Assembly: GCA_017562135.1 (NCBI GenBank)
Contig: QEYB01001179.1
Coordinates: forward strand, 531,001 to 595,000
DNA: 64,000 bases
Source: Dipylidium caninum
Lineage: Eukaryota; Platyhelminthes; Cestoda; Cyclophyllidea; Dipylidiidae
Reading direction: 5' to 3'
This document shows, piece by piece, positions 11,168-23,700 of the stretch (position 1 is the stretch's first letter; each line of letters opens with the position of its first letter). The translations under genes and the position numbers were made by a program. The notes below the pieces were generated by a model. It was not told the DNA's origin. It saw only the letters and a program-made list of their open reading frames with translations, and made no database searches.

Positions 11168-14100
11168 GTCTTACTTTCCTCTCCCCTCTATCTTCCTATG
11201 TGTGTGTATGTGTGCTACTAGTGTGGATTGTAGGGTTTTGTACTCTCCCTTTCTCTCTCCTCCTCCTCCTCCTCCACTCCCCTTCCCCCTCCTAGCACTA
11301 GCCTGGTTGACACGCCGTGGATGCGTGTAAGCCAAAGAAAGGGACGCGTGACACCGAGGGTGAGACACAGTTGAAAGTGTCGTTTCTCTTGTATGGACTA
11401 GTGCATTTATTAGGCAACTGCACAATGTGTATAGTATTTCAATTATATTTGTACCGCTGTTCGTCCGCGTTGGTTGAGAGAGGTGGCGGCGACGGCGGGA
11501 GCCTTGGCGTCGCCGGAGAGTCAGAGTTCCTCGCGTATCACCATATGCTGCAGACGACTCGTTGTTGTCGCGTCCGTCTGGACGCACTAGGAAAGGCAAG
11601 AGGAAGGAAGAAAGGTGAATCTTCTCTGTATATTCCACTTACAATGATGGGAGTGTCGGTTGAAAGAGAAATCACGTCAAACGAATGGGAATGGATGCCC
11701 GGCCGAGCTCCGCGTGGATGTCTGTTGCATTGGTTGCCCAGGAGGCGACGAGGGAGGGCTGCGTCGACCCTTCTTTGGCATCCCCGAAGCATGGCTACCT
11801 GCCACCTGATTTGTTTCACAACTGAGAAGGAGTTGGGGTGAACGGTGTGACGGTTTTCTGCATGGTCATGGACGCAAATTGGAGAGAAAACAGTCGCGGA
11901 GCGAGGTTGATGGACGACAAAATTGGGAGTCAGAAGGGCAAATGACCAGGCCGGTGATCGAGAGAGTGAAGAAGTGGCAAAAGCCTTGGCATTGCGAAGG
12001 CACTCAAGTGGATGGAGAAGACGGCGAACACTTCCCTCACCACTGCAGTGGATCCATTCGGGAAGGACGACTTATGGAGTGCTGCCGTCGCCAGCAGACG
12101 CTGAAAAGTCGGTTTCCAGTGCCTCGGTCGGACGTCCGCGTTGGTGCGACGCCCGTCTGTCGAACCCGCGGTCGCGGTTGTGCGACCAGAACTTCATCAC
12201 AGTCGATGCGTGCGCGGAGGTGGTGGAACTGGCGTCGGGCTGATGCGGACGCCGGTGCCACCTTCGGCATGCGCGAACACGACGCGAGGGGGGCGGGGCT
12301 ACCGCGCACCGACTGTCGACTACTTCTCTCCCGCGATTGTCTTGTCCACGAATATGCAAAGCAAAATGCCTCGAGGTTGCAGTTTTGGAAGAAAGCGTGC
12401 CAGAAAGTAGTTTGAGCAGATGAAAAAGGGACAAGAAAACAGGAGACAGACGACGCGTAGGCGACTTAACCCGCCCCCGGCATTGTCACCAGCCGAGGTG
12501 ACAGGTGGGCGGAGTTTGTAGCTCTGGACGCCCAGCACGCATTTACCACGCAGAAAATCAAAGACGCGAAACCCAGGAGCGATGTGCCGTGATGTGCTGG
12601 CAGTTCGGTCGGGATTAGCGGAGTGAAAAAACTGCATGCCTGTCGAAGAGGTTAAAGTTCGCCGACCCGCGGTTGTGCGTCTCCTCATCCATGCTGAAGT
12701 GCGCGCGAACACGGCGTGTGGAGCCCTCGTCGAGTGAGGAGTGACGCCGGCCTGGTTTGTTACAAATGGCCAAAAAGACGGGTGGAAAAGGAGGAGGAGG
12801 AGGAGTAAAAATGAGCCAGGCCAGGGGGGTGTTAGGCGATATTCAGTCCTTTTTTATTGGGTCAAGTGATAGGCCTCCGGTGGTTTATAGCGCAACTTCC
12901 GATCAGCCGAAAGGAATACAGCCGAATGAGGATGAAATGAGCACGAAAGGGTAGGTGTGAAAAAAAAGAGTAAAGGACTAATAAAATTATCTCCGCACAC
13001 GTCTCCTGAGGCGCATGCCGTGTGGGCTTGCGAGTTAGCAGAAGTCATACGACTTCTCACAATTTGCTGAATATTTATGCCACCGAGAGCGTGCCTCAAC
13101 GTTTGGAGTGAACAATGCCACAGTGAGGTCGCCTTGGGGCCGAGGAATGCTAATGCAAATGACTAGACATGAGGAAGTCGAATTTCGATGTTTCGGGGAA
13201 TTTCAAGCTCATCCCTGAGCGGCGAGTATGAGTTAAGCGAAAGCTGTGTTACGAAAACGAGTGGAGAATAGGATTATGATCATCCTACGAGTTGAGATCG
13301 GAGGAAATGGTGACAATGCGATTAATGGGGAGGATGAGGATTGATTCGAGGCGCACGGTGCGCTGATTGGTCAGCTCGTCCACGCAAGTCAACCAATTAA
13401 AACGCAGGCGAGAAAAGGCGCGTCAATTGAACGCGCCCTGTTTTGTTAACTTAGAATGGTTCAAACTATTGGAGTTGAAGAAAAGATACCCTAAAAGACC
13501 CCGAAAATGATTGAAAAAATCTTGCTGAGAATGAATTTTTAATGAAGAAACGTGTATTCACCAACCAGGAAAGAGGTTGAATGAAAACACCGCTAACATT
13601 AAATTTGACCCCCGAAATACGAAAAACATCCCAGCAAACAGCATCGTAGTATAATAGGTAGCGAATCCTGACAAAATAACTCGTATAGTCTTAGCCATTT
13701 ACAGAATGGGGAAACAGAATACAAAGTAATCTTCGTTCGGTTTCTAACATGCGCTCCACCAACGGTAAACCGAGCCTGTCCGGTATTTGAAATGACTGTG
13801 TTGCGTTACTCAGACAAGCAAACACGCTTAATTGCAAGTTTACTTATCCAATGCTTTCATCACCACGGCGGAAGTGTACCTGAGAAAGAGGTGAAGCGAA
13901 TCAGCCACCCAGGGGAAAATAAACTGTCAATAGGCGACTGGCGGAATTGCGAAACTCCAGCCTTTTTTATTGCTAATCATGTACCAAAGGCAGTCCAGTG
14001 AGGAGGAGGAGGAGGGGAGTGCGGAGGAGGAGGTTCACTCAGACAATCTCAAGTTTAACTCCAGACTCAATTTCAGTCTTCCCTACAAATACATGAGTCC

Positions 14101-14946
14101 GCTAAAGTCCATTTGCCCACTTTCCACGACCCCCAACGAGGCCTCTTTCCTTTGGCGAGACAGTTTAGGCCACACGACCTGCTACAACCGCTCACCAGAC
14201 GGTGTGGGGAATGCGGAAAGGCAGACAGGGCTGGGTTTTAGGGGCGGGAGGCGAATTCGTCCGCGTCGTCTACGTGGAATGCGACTTCGGCAGACCTCAA
14301 CAACTCGGAGGGACTTTTTGAACCCTTAAGTGCAAAAATTACAGTAATCGTTTGTTAATCTTCACTGTCGAATGAAAAAAAGACCTGTGAAAGAAGCACG
14401 AAAGGACTTTCTGTGTTTGACACCATTTCTTGTCATCAAAGTCATAGTTCTTGTCTTAACTGCTCGTCATTATAAGCGGAGCACCTGATTTCCGAGGAGG
14501 AAACTCCTCCTCTCCTCCCTTTGCCGTTTAACCGTAAAGAGAGTAAATTTCTAAGTAAGGAAAATAAACATCCACCGCCAGTCATCGCATAAAATAACCA
14601 ATTTTGTAAACTGCAGCATCCGCCACCTCTTCAACGAGGGGCTGCTTCGCCCCAGCCTCGGAGCGCCTCGGCCGTGGAGCAGCACTCGTTAGGAGTAAAA
14701 AACCACAAGAGTGTGGACCGAACCACGGCGCAGTAAAAGCACACCGGTGGCCCTTCTACCTGATAAATTATACAAACAAGTCACAACTGGTCGGCGCACC
14801 AGCGTGTACCAAAATCTGCGCCATCATCTGAGGTCATCTGGCGAGGAGGCTTGACAACCTAAACGGGTGCTGCTCTCACCGCCGCATTCAGTCAGGCTGG
14901 AGGACGATTTCGCCGTGCACAGGTCCGAAAGGAGTCAGCGGGGACG
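11168..14946. other. Tail-to-tail intergenic region between SUZ12 and LRP2BP
   Basis: 3.8 kb containing the 3' UTRs of both converging genes. A GC-rich block at roughly 11.4-12.8 kb carries overlapping open frames on both strands (for example 11317-11841 and 11879-12415 plus, 12320-12712 minus). They are basic and low in complexity, fit no family and look like by-products of GC content. CTC-rich and TG-rich simple sequence occurs at 11207-11290. I see no RNA gene. Confidence 0.5.
13979..14329 (+). CDS. Possible small unidentified ORF (116 codons)
   Basis: An ATG-initiated frame in the SUZ12/LRP2BP spacer. It starts MYQRQSS, runs through a Glu-rich stretch encoded by a GAG repeat, continues with ordinary mixed composition (LNFSLPYKYMSPLKSICPL) and ends in a strongly basic tail. 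No family is recognised and no splice partners were identified. The GAG tract alone would lengthen a chance frame, so it may not be a gene. Confidence 0.15.
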   Translation: MYQRQSSEEEEEGSAEEEVHSDNLKFNSRLNFSLPYKYMSPLKSICPLSTTPNEASFLWRDSLGHTTCYNRSPDGVGNAERQTGLGFRGGRRIRPRRLRGMRLRQTSTTRRDFLNP

Positions 14947-16604
14947 TTAGTAACGTTGGCAACTATTGCCGGGGGGTTTTAGGGCCGCACCGTGCCAACT
15001 CACCCGAGAGTACATGGTGGCGGCGGTGGCCCGGTCCTGTTGTACACCCAGTCCACGTTCCAGACACGTGGCGTAGACGAAGCAGGCAATCACCAGACCG
15101 CGTCGCATGAAAACGTGTTCTTGAAAAGAGAAGCCATTTTTCCCAGTGTGCTTGAAACCGCTGGCACCACCAGTGCGAAAGCCGTCGGCGGCGAGACTGT
15201 TTCGAAGTGCCACGTTGGCGACAAGTGAGTAGGCAGTTCGGCTGGCAAGGGTGTAGAAGGCGCGCTGGAAGTAGAGAAGGGAAAGGACGCCGGTAGCGTA
15301 GACACTGCCTAGTTCGGACGCGCTACGGAGGCATTTGAGGGCGATGCACCAGTCCTTGCGTGCCGGTCCCAGTCCAAACATGTGGAAGATGCCGATAACG
15401 GCTTGAAGGCGGAAAGCGTTACCTGTCACTTGCACCCCTCAACATCCCCGTCACTCTTGATCATTTTTGTTCAACATTAGGAATAAAGTAAGTGGCGCTA
15501 ATTTCAACTAATTCACCTTGCGATTCGACACTGCCATTTTGGCAGGCTTCGGAGTGCCAGTAGAATGCCTTTTCAATGTCAAAATGGTCAGCAGAGGAGT
15601 AGACATATCCCAATGTTGTTTGGGCCATCACAGAGACTCGAGTGTCGCCGTACGTTGCCGCCTTTTGAAGGTATCTTCGCGAAATACCGAACCAAATTTA
15701 ACCCACTTAATCGAAACATCCTACTTATAAAATATAAGTAAACGCATTGATGAAAGTGTTAGGCAAAACAGCTGGTCACAATCAATCAAGGCCTAACAAT
15801 ACGGAAGGTGACAATATTAAAAAAACTGCGGTCAAGTCTCTGTTTCCTTCAATTACAGTGGGTACAGAAACTTTTATTGCTAAGTCTTCTTAAGTGTAAT
15901 AAGGAATGGGAAGATGATTGAAACTTTCCCTAGACCAACGCGGGTCATGACACTATTTAATGGTCATAATAATGAAAGACGCCCCCGAGATCGAATGTTT
16001 AGGTTACATAAAAACACACTTGAGGGCAGTTTCATCCGATTGCTTAACTCCCCAGCCTTGCAAATAAGCCAAGTATAGGTTGAAAGAAGCAGCGTCAATG
16101 ATTTCGGCATTGCCAAGCGGTGAACCGACACCTCTGTCCAAAGAGAGTAACCCCTCCATCATATAAAAGGCGGCTCTCTGACATAATTCGGGCCAAATTG
16201 GATTTTACCTGGGGGGTTTTCATATTGCTCCCGATCTGGAGCTTCTAATAGATCATCGAAAAGCATGACAGCAACTTGGTACTTGGCGCGAGGATCATCG
16301 TAACGAAGTATGGCGCTTTTAAAGTGTTTCAAAGCATTTGAATAATTTCCCTAAGATTTGAAAATATTTGGTTTGAGCTAACTTTTTCGAATAAAACCTG
16401 ACCTAATTGAAACGAGTCATCGGGGTGTTCACTGTCCACCTCTTCCTGGCGTTTAAGGAGAATGTACTCCAAATTCTCATTAACAATGAATCGCGTAAGT
16501 TTTCCCTCATCCCCGATGACCTTGTATCTCTTGCAGGATTCCACAAAGTCCCCATAAATATTTACGGGAGGGTACACAATGTCACCGCTTTCAAGACGTA
16601 TCAT
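14947..16604 (-). CDS. LRP2BP: LRP2-binding protein, Sel1-repeat adaptor
   Basis: Cytoplasmic Sel1/TPR-like solenoid that in vertebrates binds the tail of the endocytic receptor megalin (LRP2). Exons: 16604-16383, 16350-16209, 16173-16020, 15674-15517, 15401-14947. All phases agree and give 376 residues, against about 347 in human. Near-identical blocks include KAFYWHSEAC (human KAFYWHSEAC), CIALKCLRSASELGSVYATG (human AALQCLREAAERGNVYAQG) and YATCLERGLGVQQDRATAATMY near the C-terminus. The acceptors at 15674 and 16173 were picked over nearby AGs because only they keep phase and restore the repeats ETALKYLQKAA and PPAAFYMMEGLL. The first two introns are only 32 and 35 nt. The start ATG opens MIRLESGD; a further 5' exon cannot be excluded. 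The gene is head-to-head with the DYRK gene. Confidence 0.93.
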
Positions 16605-17751
16605 AAAGACTGGTGCCTCCTCAGCCTCTTTACGTGTCAGGTTACGAGAAGGAGGGGGATTTACAACTAGGCAAACAACTCATATTTTAGCTACGCTTCG
16701 CGTGAGAGAGTTGAGGCGCCAAAACAAGTATTTGAAAAGTGCAAAGCATTTGCGAACATAAGTAAACCAATCAGTTGAGAGAGAGAGGCAAGATCAGCAT
16801 ATTTAAAGTAGAGAACAACAAAATTCGAGATATTTGCGTTGAGGCAAAGTCAAATGTTAAGATGTAAAAAGGGTAAGAGCCCCGACAAAATTTGAAGAGT
16901 ATCCTGCACATAGTTTTATTCAATAGGGTAGAAATGTAAAAGAAGAAATTGTAAGGATGTTTCCATTTGCCACATGATTGCGCTATCCATGCAATTTATA
17001 TGCACATGATTTGTCTATAGTTAGGAATGAACACTTAAGGTTCATAGAACCAATTTTATCTAGATAATTAAATTAAGTCAGTTTTATAGAAATACGGGAT
17101 CCATTTGTTCTCACCAATAATGCGAATTGAAATCGTAAAATTTCAACTGGGATTATTGGGTGCGCCACTGTCTCAATAGCTTTGCAGGCAAGCACGTGTG
17201 AAATAAGTGGCGCTACAACTGACGTAACAGTGGTTGCAGGGCAGATAATCCGTAAGGCGGCTGTGGGTAAATACGGAGCTACTCATCCAGTATTGCGTTC
17301 TTCCTTAAAGCGAATTACTTACTATCAGGTTTTATCTATTTCGAGAAATTAGGGATCAACAAACCTTTATAAGAAACCTAGTCTACAAAATCGCTTATGC
17401 CACCCAAATAGTTGACTCACGTTTGTGCCTAATTTGTGCTTTGATTCACCCTTATTCCTTACAAGCATGTATCACCCAAATTCAATTTAATAATCATTAG
17501 CTGTATAGCAGGACTATATGCATCAATATGGTTTTCAAAAATATTCCAGTAAAGTGAGATACATACTGCTTTGAATTACGCCGGCTTTTTGCAAAATCGC
17601 GACTTTTGTTCTAATAAACAAATGAAATTTCTACCTGTAACGTGCGCGCACATCGGATGGGTATTATCGAGAGCTCTGGGTGTTCTGAAGGCAATTATCT
17701 TTTTATTTAAAATACCTCAGGACGTTTCTTAAAAAGTTAAGGCGGCGCAAT
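16605..17751. other. Head-to-head intergenic region between LRP2BP and DYRK
   Basis: A 1.15-kb AT-rich spacer between two divergent start codons, so both promoters and 5' leaders should lie here. No repeat, RNA gene or coding sequence is supported. Confidence 0.5.
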
Positions 17752-20700
17752 ATGGTGAACAAGTCTGTCCAAGACCTCTCTGGTGATCAACAGAAAAAGA
17801 GGTGCTTGGCCAACTTTAAGTTTCTCAACAAATCCGACGACAATTTACAAACAAATGGAGATAAAGGTGACGCCATTGAGTATCCTGTGGTAGGTTTTTC
17901 TTCGCAATCTTTCTTGCCAAATTGTCCGTCTGGAATTTTCAATTTTTTCCCGTTTGCATTTTTCAGTTTTTGATTTTCCCTCTACTGTTTGCTAATAGTC
18001 CAATTCTGCCCTGTTTTTGAAATTTATAATTTTTCCTTTATTGGCTCTTATGTGATCGAGAACTTCCGGTTTCCTTTTTACGCGGGGATTTCTTGCATGT
18101 TTTGAATGATTTGTATTCCTAAACCTGCACTCTTTTACTTCTTTCTTGACTTCGTACACTTTTTTTAAAGCCGGTTTTTGCATGTTAATTCGTTTTTATT
18201 AATTTCCACATGCTGACCCAACAGTTTAATTTTACGAATTGAATTTTATTAAGAGATTAAACACATGTGATATTGCTGTGGGGAAGCACAACGTTTTTGT
18301 TGATTATTCCAATTTAAACAACTGTTTTCATTTCCTCTCGCCGTGATGTACCGTGCTACATCTTCTTTGAGTGTGAATTAGATTACTTCATTTTCAGTCA
18401 TTTCCCGTACAGCTTAAAAATGTCTACTTAATTCTTTTGTCTCTTGGACGTTTGCTTGGGGTCTCCTTCAACTTATTGTTTTTCCTTCTACTCATTGGTT
18501 ATGATTACCATTATTGGACCGACTTGTAATACTTTGCTTATGCCTTTCTTCACTATCCGCACATTAGTACGTGTTAATATTAGTATGAAAAAATTTTGTC
18601 GACTCTTTCCCATATTAGGCTTGCCATTGACGTCACAGTCATTTCTTTTACTCCACTCACTCTAACGTCTATCTTAGCGATTTATCTCATCCGCTCTGTC
18701 AGGCAGGCAGGCAGGGTGGCAGGCAGTCAAGGCGACAGGTAGGCAGCCATACACTAGGAATTGTGCACACATGCACACGCGTTCTAGTACGCACACAAGC
18801 ATTACTGAGGATACAACGGAGTGAACCACTTATTTGCATATGGATATTGATTAGCTCAGAGTGCAGCCTCTAATTATTCGAAATCTCGCTTTTTTTTCTC
18901 TTATCGTTAGACTCCACCTCTGCTGCTCTCTCTTTCCTTCTTCACTCTTCCCTTCCGCACCCTCAATAGTATGTGGCATTCCTCACAAGTTCTTTTAGCA
19001 GATGCGAAAGTGGGCTGAATGCTGAACGAGTCATGGCAGTTTGAAAAAGCCTGTTTTTTTAGAACGTAATGTGTGCGCAGAATAATTCGCACAATTGTGT
19101 GTAATCGCGCGCGTGTATGTTTGTGCCTGTTTGTTTGTTCGTGTCGAAACTGACAGCACTTGCCGAATTTATGCAAATTAAATCTAATCCTTTGACAATT
19201 TCAAACTCCTATTCCTCCTTCTTTGATTCTACGAAATTTTTAATTGATTTTCAAACTTCTAAGCCGTCAAAGTCACTCATATTTCAGTGGCATCTTTTGA
19301 TTGGTTATTTGTCAGCCAATAGGAGTGGAGATGTGTTCTTGCATTTCTGGTAAATAGCACCGGTCAAAAGGTCAAAAGTTTTACTCAACTGTACTGTACA
19401 TGTAGCTTAATTTTTCATCCACCTTACATAGCCATTTAAAAAGAGTCTACTTCTGATACTCAAGGTTCCGCCGACCATGCGAAAGTGGAAGAGGAAGCAT
19501 TAATTCCCTAGAATTAAGACTGACGTTTCCTACCTCTTCAATTCATACATGCACACTTACACAGAGGTGGGGAGAGGGAGCGTGTGAGACGCAGTCACAC
19601 ACACGCAAACATCCAAGTAGGCAAGAAGGCTGCGTCTTACACCGATTAGAAGGCGATAATGCGCAACACCTCCAATCTTTTCAACTCTCCACCCTTGTCG
19701 GGTTGAGGGAATACCCACGGCTACTTAGGCGACAGTGGTGTGGTTCTTGTCAAAGAGGGAGAAGAAAATGACTGATTAGAGCATTTTGTCATGTGACGAA
19801 TCCACTTTTGTGTTTGCATTGTGTTGACTCAGTGGTTCAACGTCGATCCTCGATCCCCTTGACGTCTGTGTGCGTGCACTTGCGCGCATGTGTGCTATTT
19901 TTAAATTTTCAGATGGAGTTTAAGAGTAACCGTTCGCTCCCTTTCTCTCCTCCTTTTCCTCCTCCTTTGTGAGAGGTCAGCATTGTCCATCTAAATATTA
20001 ACTATGCAGTCACTTTTCTATATGCAACAGTTCAAGGCCACCGTTTATGATCGTCTTGTTGACGTGAATTTCACAATCTTTGAGACGCTCTCCTCTGCAA
20101 AACATCGTGACACTTTCAGCTAATCTGTCTTCACTTTGTCAAAGATAGGGTTTTCAGTCATTTTTGTTTTCATGACAACAGTGTACGTCTTTTGTCGTCT
20201 ACCGATGTGACGGGCACTCAAAAGCATCCACGTGGCTTTTCGAGGTTCTGCGTAAAATTATCAGATTTCACGAATACCCTGAATGAATCGTCGCATGAGG
20301 ATGGTGCTGGTGGCTGTGTTATCCACGGTGGAGATGGCTGCTTCCTCGTCCATCGGCGTCGCCTCCCCGTCACAGCCTCCTCACTTCGGACCGAGCGAAA
20401 AACCGTCACAACATTGACAGATGCACCACGTGCAGGGCCACATGAGCGGGAAATGAGAAATTTGCATTTTTTGTTGGGCAGAGCCACTTGAGGTGGTGTT
20501 TTAAGTTTGAAGTGATTCTTGATGAACTCACTTCTCTATGTGAATGAGGTGGGCGCACAACTCGTGAACCCTACCCTTTTTTTTCTCTCCTCCATCCTTC
20601 TCATGAAGTTGAGCATTATAATGAAGAAGAATTGGGGATTATTTCCCTTTAAAATAAATTTTTATTTCGCCCATTTTAAGATTTATTACCGAGGCGAGAA

Positions 20701-23700
20701 CATGAAGAAGACCATCTCGGCACTCTTGAGTCTTCGTCCAACTGAACAAATGCAAATAAAAGGTGAGTTCTCCCACTCTCTCCCTCTCCTTCGCCTCGTA
20801 GTCGCCAAAAGGCGTGTGGGGAGAGCCAACCCCAGGGAAACCACCCGGAGGAGGATTGAGGCATTCCATGGCGTAGATGCTGCCTGATCAGGTCAGAAGT
20901 AGCGTGAGACGACAGGTCGTGGACTGCCTTGATCCCCGTTTGAGTTGAAGCCGCCGTTCTGGGTAACACAGCAGATGCGGGCACACTTTCTGCTGTGTTT
21001 TCCGCAGCAAATCGCTTCGGATTTTTGCCATTCGGTCGCCCAACTCCCCTTTCCCGTCCTCCCTCCCGGAACGGCCCCACACACGCAACCCGCCACACAT
21101 CGCCTCGCCCCTGTGAGGCCTAAACTCGGTCATCCCGTAACGAAGTCGTATTTACACTTTCGTGTGTGGCCATAAAGTCAGTTTAGAGAAGGTGGATTCA
21201 ACACACACACACACGAACACACTCCCTCTGCTTGAGGATCCTCACCATCCCAACAGCAGTGAGTCGGTTCAACGTTCTTGGCGTTTCCTGAGAGCACCGC
21301 GGTGTTCTGCAGCCTCCGCTGGGCTTGTCACAAAAGCTGCTGGCAGAAGTTAAACAAATCTGTCACCTACTGCAATTCTTCTGTTCCCACTAATTTTGTT
21401 AGTCCACCAGAAATAACCAGGTATGTGACTGACTGGCCGACAGTCCGCGCCTCCTTCGGGACCCCGTTGGCAGCGTCAACTGCCTCGAGAGCTTAAGTGA
21501 AGGCCGTCGGTAGGCGAAGGGGGGGGGAAGGGGGATAGGGTGTGTGCCACGAGGATTGGTGCAAAACCCTTTCGCTTTTTCTGTCTGAAAGGATGCTAAA
21601 AGTGCTCATGCTAATGAAGTAGAATCCTCTTCCTCCACCAACACCTCGTCTCATGTGTGTGTGTGTGTGTGCCGGGGGGCGGGGGCGTGTGAGTGTGTGA
21701 AAGTAATGGGGCGAGATTGGGGAAGGCAGTGGCGTAATTGTTAACACGCACATTTTCTCACTCTCCGATTGGCCAACTTTTCATTTTTCTTATTTAAGAC
21801 ACGTCCTATCATATGGTACCGCACGATCATATCGGCTATCGGTTTGAGTGCATCCGATTGCTGGGGGGCGGCAGTTTTGGCAACGTCATCCTCGCTTTTG
21901 ATCACAAGAAGAAGATGAACTGTGCCGTCAAGGTCATTCGACGGGACCCTCGATTCACCGCTCAGGTTAGTCATATTTTTTACCTCAATTTCCAGCCCAT
22001 TTATACCATCAACTTCTATCATTTCTACTAAAACTTCTCTTCGCGAGACAGTGCTACTCGCAGGAATTTCAGTAGACTGCGCTCAGGCGACTGGTGAAGT
22101 ATTTATGGAGTCCGTAGTAGTTGCAACACTCTTTCGCGAATTGAAATGACCTAAACAGTCATGTCTACAATCAAATGTTTACGGAGAGGACGGAAGAAGA
22201 GGGTGGAGAAGGGAGAGGAGGAACAGAGGCTGGGGCAGGGGATCGGCGCTGCTCTAATTACTCGCGAAAGTTACACTAAGATTCACCGAGGCGGCTTACA
22301 AGCATGGGTTGAGAATGACGCCGAATCAACCAGGACTGCGTAACTCCCTACCCGTTGCGCATATCTGTCACAAAGGTCTGAGATAAAACGGAAACACACG
22401 CACACACATTATGATGCATGTGAGTGAGTCCTTAAGGGCGAAGATAGCGTTGCCCAGAGATCAAACAAATCCTCATTTTCCTACCCAGAGCAAGCATCCA
22501 ATGACAAGGGTCTCCTGCCTTCCTTTCATCCTGTCGAAATGGAGGTGGTGAGTGAGCAGGCGAAATTTTCAGGGGGAAAGTGGCTGTTAGCTGAGGTGAC
22601 TGGTGCGTCTTACTCTCACACAGGGTATGAAAGTTTCGCAATACTCCTGCCGCGCCTTCACTCCAGTCCCGCGGTAATAATGATGTTGAGATGGCGCAGG
22701 ATTGTGGCACTACCCATCTTGCGCCACTTTTCCCACAAAATGTGGTTTTGGGATTAATTCTTCCTCGTGCTCTTCCGACATTTAACACCACGCAATTTGG
22801 TGAGGATAAAGCCTTGGGAAGTTTCCTCGTATCCAAGATCACTGAAGGCTAGAGGTCCACGAAGACCCTCATTAATCAATTATGCGCCAATTTCCAGTTC
22901 ATTTTTACCTTTTTGTATAATAATATCCCTCGTGGACCGATATTACTTATATATTGTTCAGTAGATTATTATTGCAAGACCCGTGGTCTTTGTCGATAAT
23001 TCATTGTGAACTAATTTTTCCAACAGGTATTGTTTATCCGGTGTTTATCAGATAACGCTACAAGGCTTACTGGTACATCGCCTCATTTCAGACTACGTGA
23101 GGCCGCTGTATAGTTGTAGTACATCTCGCCACCTCGAGGGTCGTGATATTGAGAAGAGTTGGGGTTTGCGTTTTTTGAGGGAGGCTGCTTTCTCGCATGA
23201 AGATTGCTCGATGCACTTTGAGTCTTAAGAACGGGAAGGTGGCTTTCTCCACCTTCTTTCCTCGCCATTTGAGCCGAGCCCCCCCACGCGTCGACAATGG
23301 TAAAGGATTTCATTAGACAGAGCGCAACGGCTCTGTGTCACCAGACTAATATCTGAGAGTGCCAATTTAGACTACGAAAAAGCATTACTAATTCCACTCA
23401 CACAAGTCCCCTGGCAGCACGTGGAGGGCATTTCGTTTTGGCCACCGTTTTTTTGGTCATCTAAAACCTCCGCTTCTGCGCGCACCCACGTAGGCAGGTG
23501 GGCGAAGAAGGCGAGGTGGGAATGACTGAGTGTCGCTTGACCGCTAAAATCTTTTACGCACGTCCAGAGGGCGGAGGCGATGCCATCACGACAGCAAAGT
23601 TCCTCCTCCCTCTACCGCGAGAATGCTTCATACATCGGGAGACGCCGGACACGCCACCGAAGTTTCATTGACTGCTCATCTCGTTTATGGCGGGAAGTGG

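Noticed and set aside
11317..12712. Long overlapping open frames on both strands after SUZ12
   Set aside because: They occur in a GC-rich block, overlap antisense, are Arg-rich and low in complexity, and match no family.
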